Source: Bordetella parapertussis
Lineage (GTDB): Bacteria; Pseudomonadota; Gammaproteobacteria; Burkholderiales; Burkholderiaceae_B
Assembly (NCBI GenBank): GCA_943331855.1
Contig: CALQNE010000239.1
Coordinates: 1-5,544 of the forward strand
DNA length: 5,544 nucleotides
Reading direction: 5' to 3'
Below the pieces are notes generated by a model. The model was not told the DNA's origin, did no database searches, and worked only from the letters and a program-made list of their open reading frames with translations. Made by a program: the position numbers and the translations under genes. This document shows positions 4,931-5,544 of the stretch, in pieces (positions within the stretch are counted from its first letter, which is position 1; each line of letters opens with the position of its first letter).

Positions 4931-5544
4931 TTATTCATCTGCCGTCGATGGTGAAGCTATCCGTTTCGTTATCAGGCTCCATAATTCATCATCATCATTC
5001 ATTAGCTCGCTAGCAATCTCACGCTCTAATTTCGAAATATTATTGTTGACGACTTCTATTGAGTCCATCACGCCATTTGTACTTGTTTTGTAAAAACGAA
5101 CGGAAACGCCTCTGACATAACCCTGCGCAATCGCTGCATATGTACCGACGTTAACTACCGTCACTGCAGCGACATCGGCGTTGATGCCACCGCCATCACT
5201 GACCGTCTGGACTACTAAACCGCTCACCGTATCGCTGCCTTTGACGTCCGTCACCGCGTACGTGTTAGTATGCGCACCGCCGTCATACGTCGCACTATTG
5301 ACGGTATCGCCCGTCATCGGTAAGGTCGCCTGACCAATCGTCAGCGTGCCATTTCGCACACTCACCGCGTAGTTCGTGCTATTGGTCACGATCGCCACCA
5401 GACTATCGCTGTAGCTACCCACATTGGTGCCCGTGGCCTGCCCACTCACCGACAAGCCCACACCGCTTGCCGTCTCATCGTTCACCAAACCACTCACCGT
5501 GTACGTGTTGGTCTGCTCACTGCCGTTATACGTCGCGCTCGTCG
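4931..5544 (-). CDS. C-terminal end of a large MBG/YDG-type repeat surface protein (5' end outside window)
   Basis: The minus-strand frame is open to the right edge (first full codon at 5542-5540) and stops with TAA at 4933-4931, giving 203 visible residues. The GTG at 5497 is a valine inside a repeat, not a start. Two repeats are visible: SATYNGSEQTNTYTVSGLV begins at residue 2 and SATYDGGAHTNTYAV at residue 83, an 81-residue (243-bp) period. Sequence style, length and the TLTIGQATL segment between repeats fit MBG/YDG-type beta-rich domains of giant bacterial adhesins and filamentous-haemagglutinin-like proteins. Such proteins are usually exported and sit on the cell surface; the export signal would be outside the window. 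After NVGTY (131-135) the second repeat loses similarity to the first. A tail of about 65 residues follows, with an acidic patch (NDDDE) and a helix-prone stretch (ISKLEREIASELM). No LPXTG signal is present. Confidence 0.8.
   Translation of the reverse strand, partial: TSATYNGSEQTNTYTVSGLVNDETASGVGLSVSGQATGTNVGSYSDSLVAIVTNSTNYAVSVRNGTLTIGQATLPMTGDTVNSATYDGGAHTNTYAVTDVKGSDTVSGLVVQTVSDGGGINADVAAVTVVNVGTYAAIAQGYVRGVSVRFYKTSTNGVMDSIEVVNNNISKLEREIASELMNDDDELWSLITKRIASPSTADE
5174..5544 (-). repeat. 243-bp tandem coding repeat of the surface protein (one full unit plus the start of the next)
   Basis: The DNA encoding the two ATY(N/D)G segments is closely similar. Over about 43 bases from GCGACGTAT to CGGTGA, I count 6 differences between copies 243 bp apart (near 5536-5494 and 5293-5251). 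The repeat presumably continues beyond the window. The similarity fades in the second unit after about residue 135 of the visible protein. Confidence 0.65.

Noticed and set aside
4984..4999. TCA/CAT trinucleotide run (NDDDE in the protein) as a phase-variable microsatellite.
   Set aside because: There are only about four units of a trinucleotide. Slippage would add or remove aspartates without shifting the frame, so it cannot switch the gene on or off.

Overview
The window looks like chromosomal DNA of a motile, probably aquatic proteobacterium, most likely a gammaproteobacterium. This is inferred from the gene families (a TauD/TfdA dioxygenase, a DCC-family thiol protein, a nitrobindin-like heme protein, a CheB-CheR pair and an MBG/YDG-repeat surface protein) and from the mix of ATG, GTG and TTG starts. 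No species can be named from the sequence alone.

Left part (1-1972): a TauD/TfdA-type Fe(II)/2-oxoglutarate dioxygenase on the + strand is cut by the left edge. It converges on a two-gene minus-strand group: a nitrobindin/THAP4-like heme-binding beta-barrel protein with a strong ribosome binding site, followed by a small DUF393 (DCC family) thiol-disulfide oxidoreductase-like protein.

Middle (1973-2793): about 820 bases with no recognisable large gene. It holds one plausible small minus-strand ORF (77 codons, unknown function), a G/C-tract inverted repeat, a perfect 12-bp palindrome, and a cluster of four short hairpins sharing one geometry (5-bp stem, 5-base loop). Their stems differ by base-pair-preserving changes. 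Two of them carry GTAG at the 5' side on the minus strand, which recalls REP elements. This is the least explained part of the window.

Right part (2794-4785): cheB and cheR are adjacent with 3 bases between them and are surely co-transcribed. CheR methylates and CheB demethylates or deamidates chemoreceptor glutamates, so together they form a complete adaptation module. All catalytic residues are present, but no other chemotaxis gene is visible here. cheB has no clear Shine-Dalgarno sequence.

Right end (4931-5544): the C-terminal end of a large minus-strand repeat protein (MBG/YDG-type, 81-residue period), converging on cheR and continuing past the window. Its last repeat loses similarity to the previous one and runs into an unrelated charged tail.
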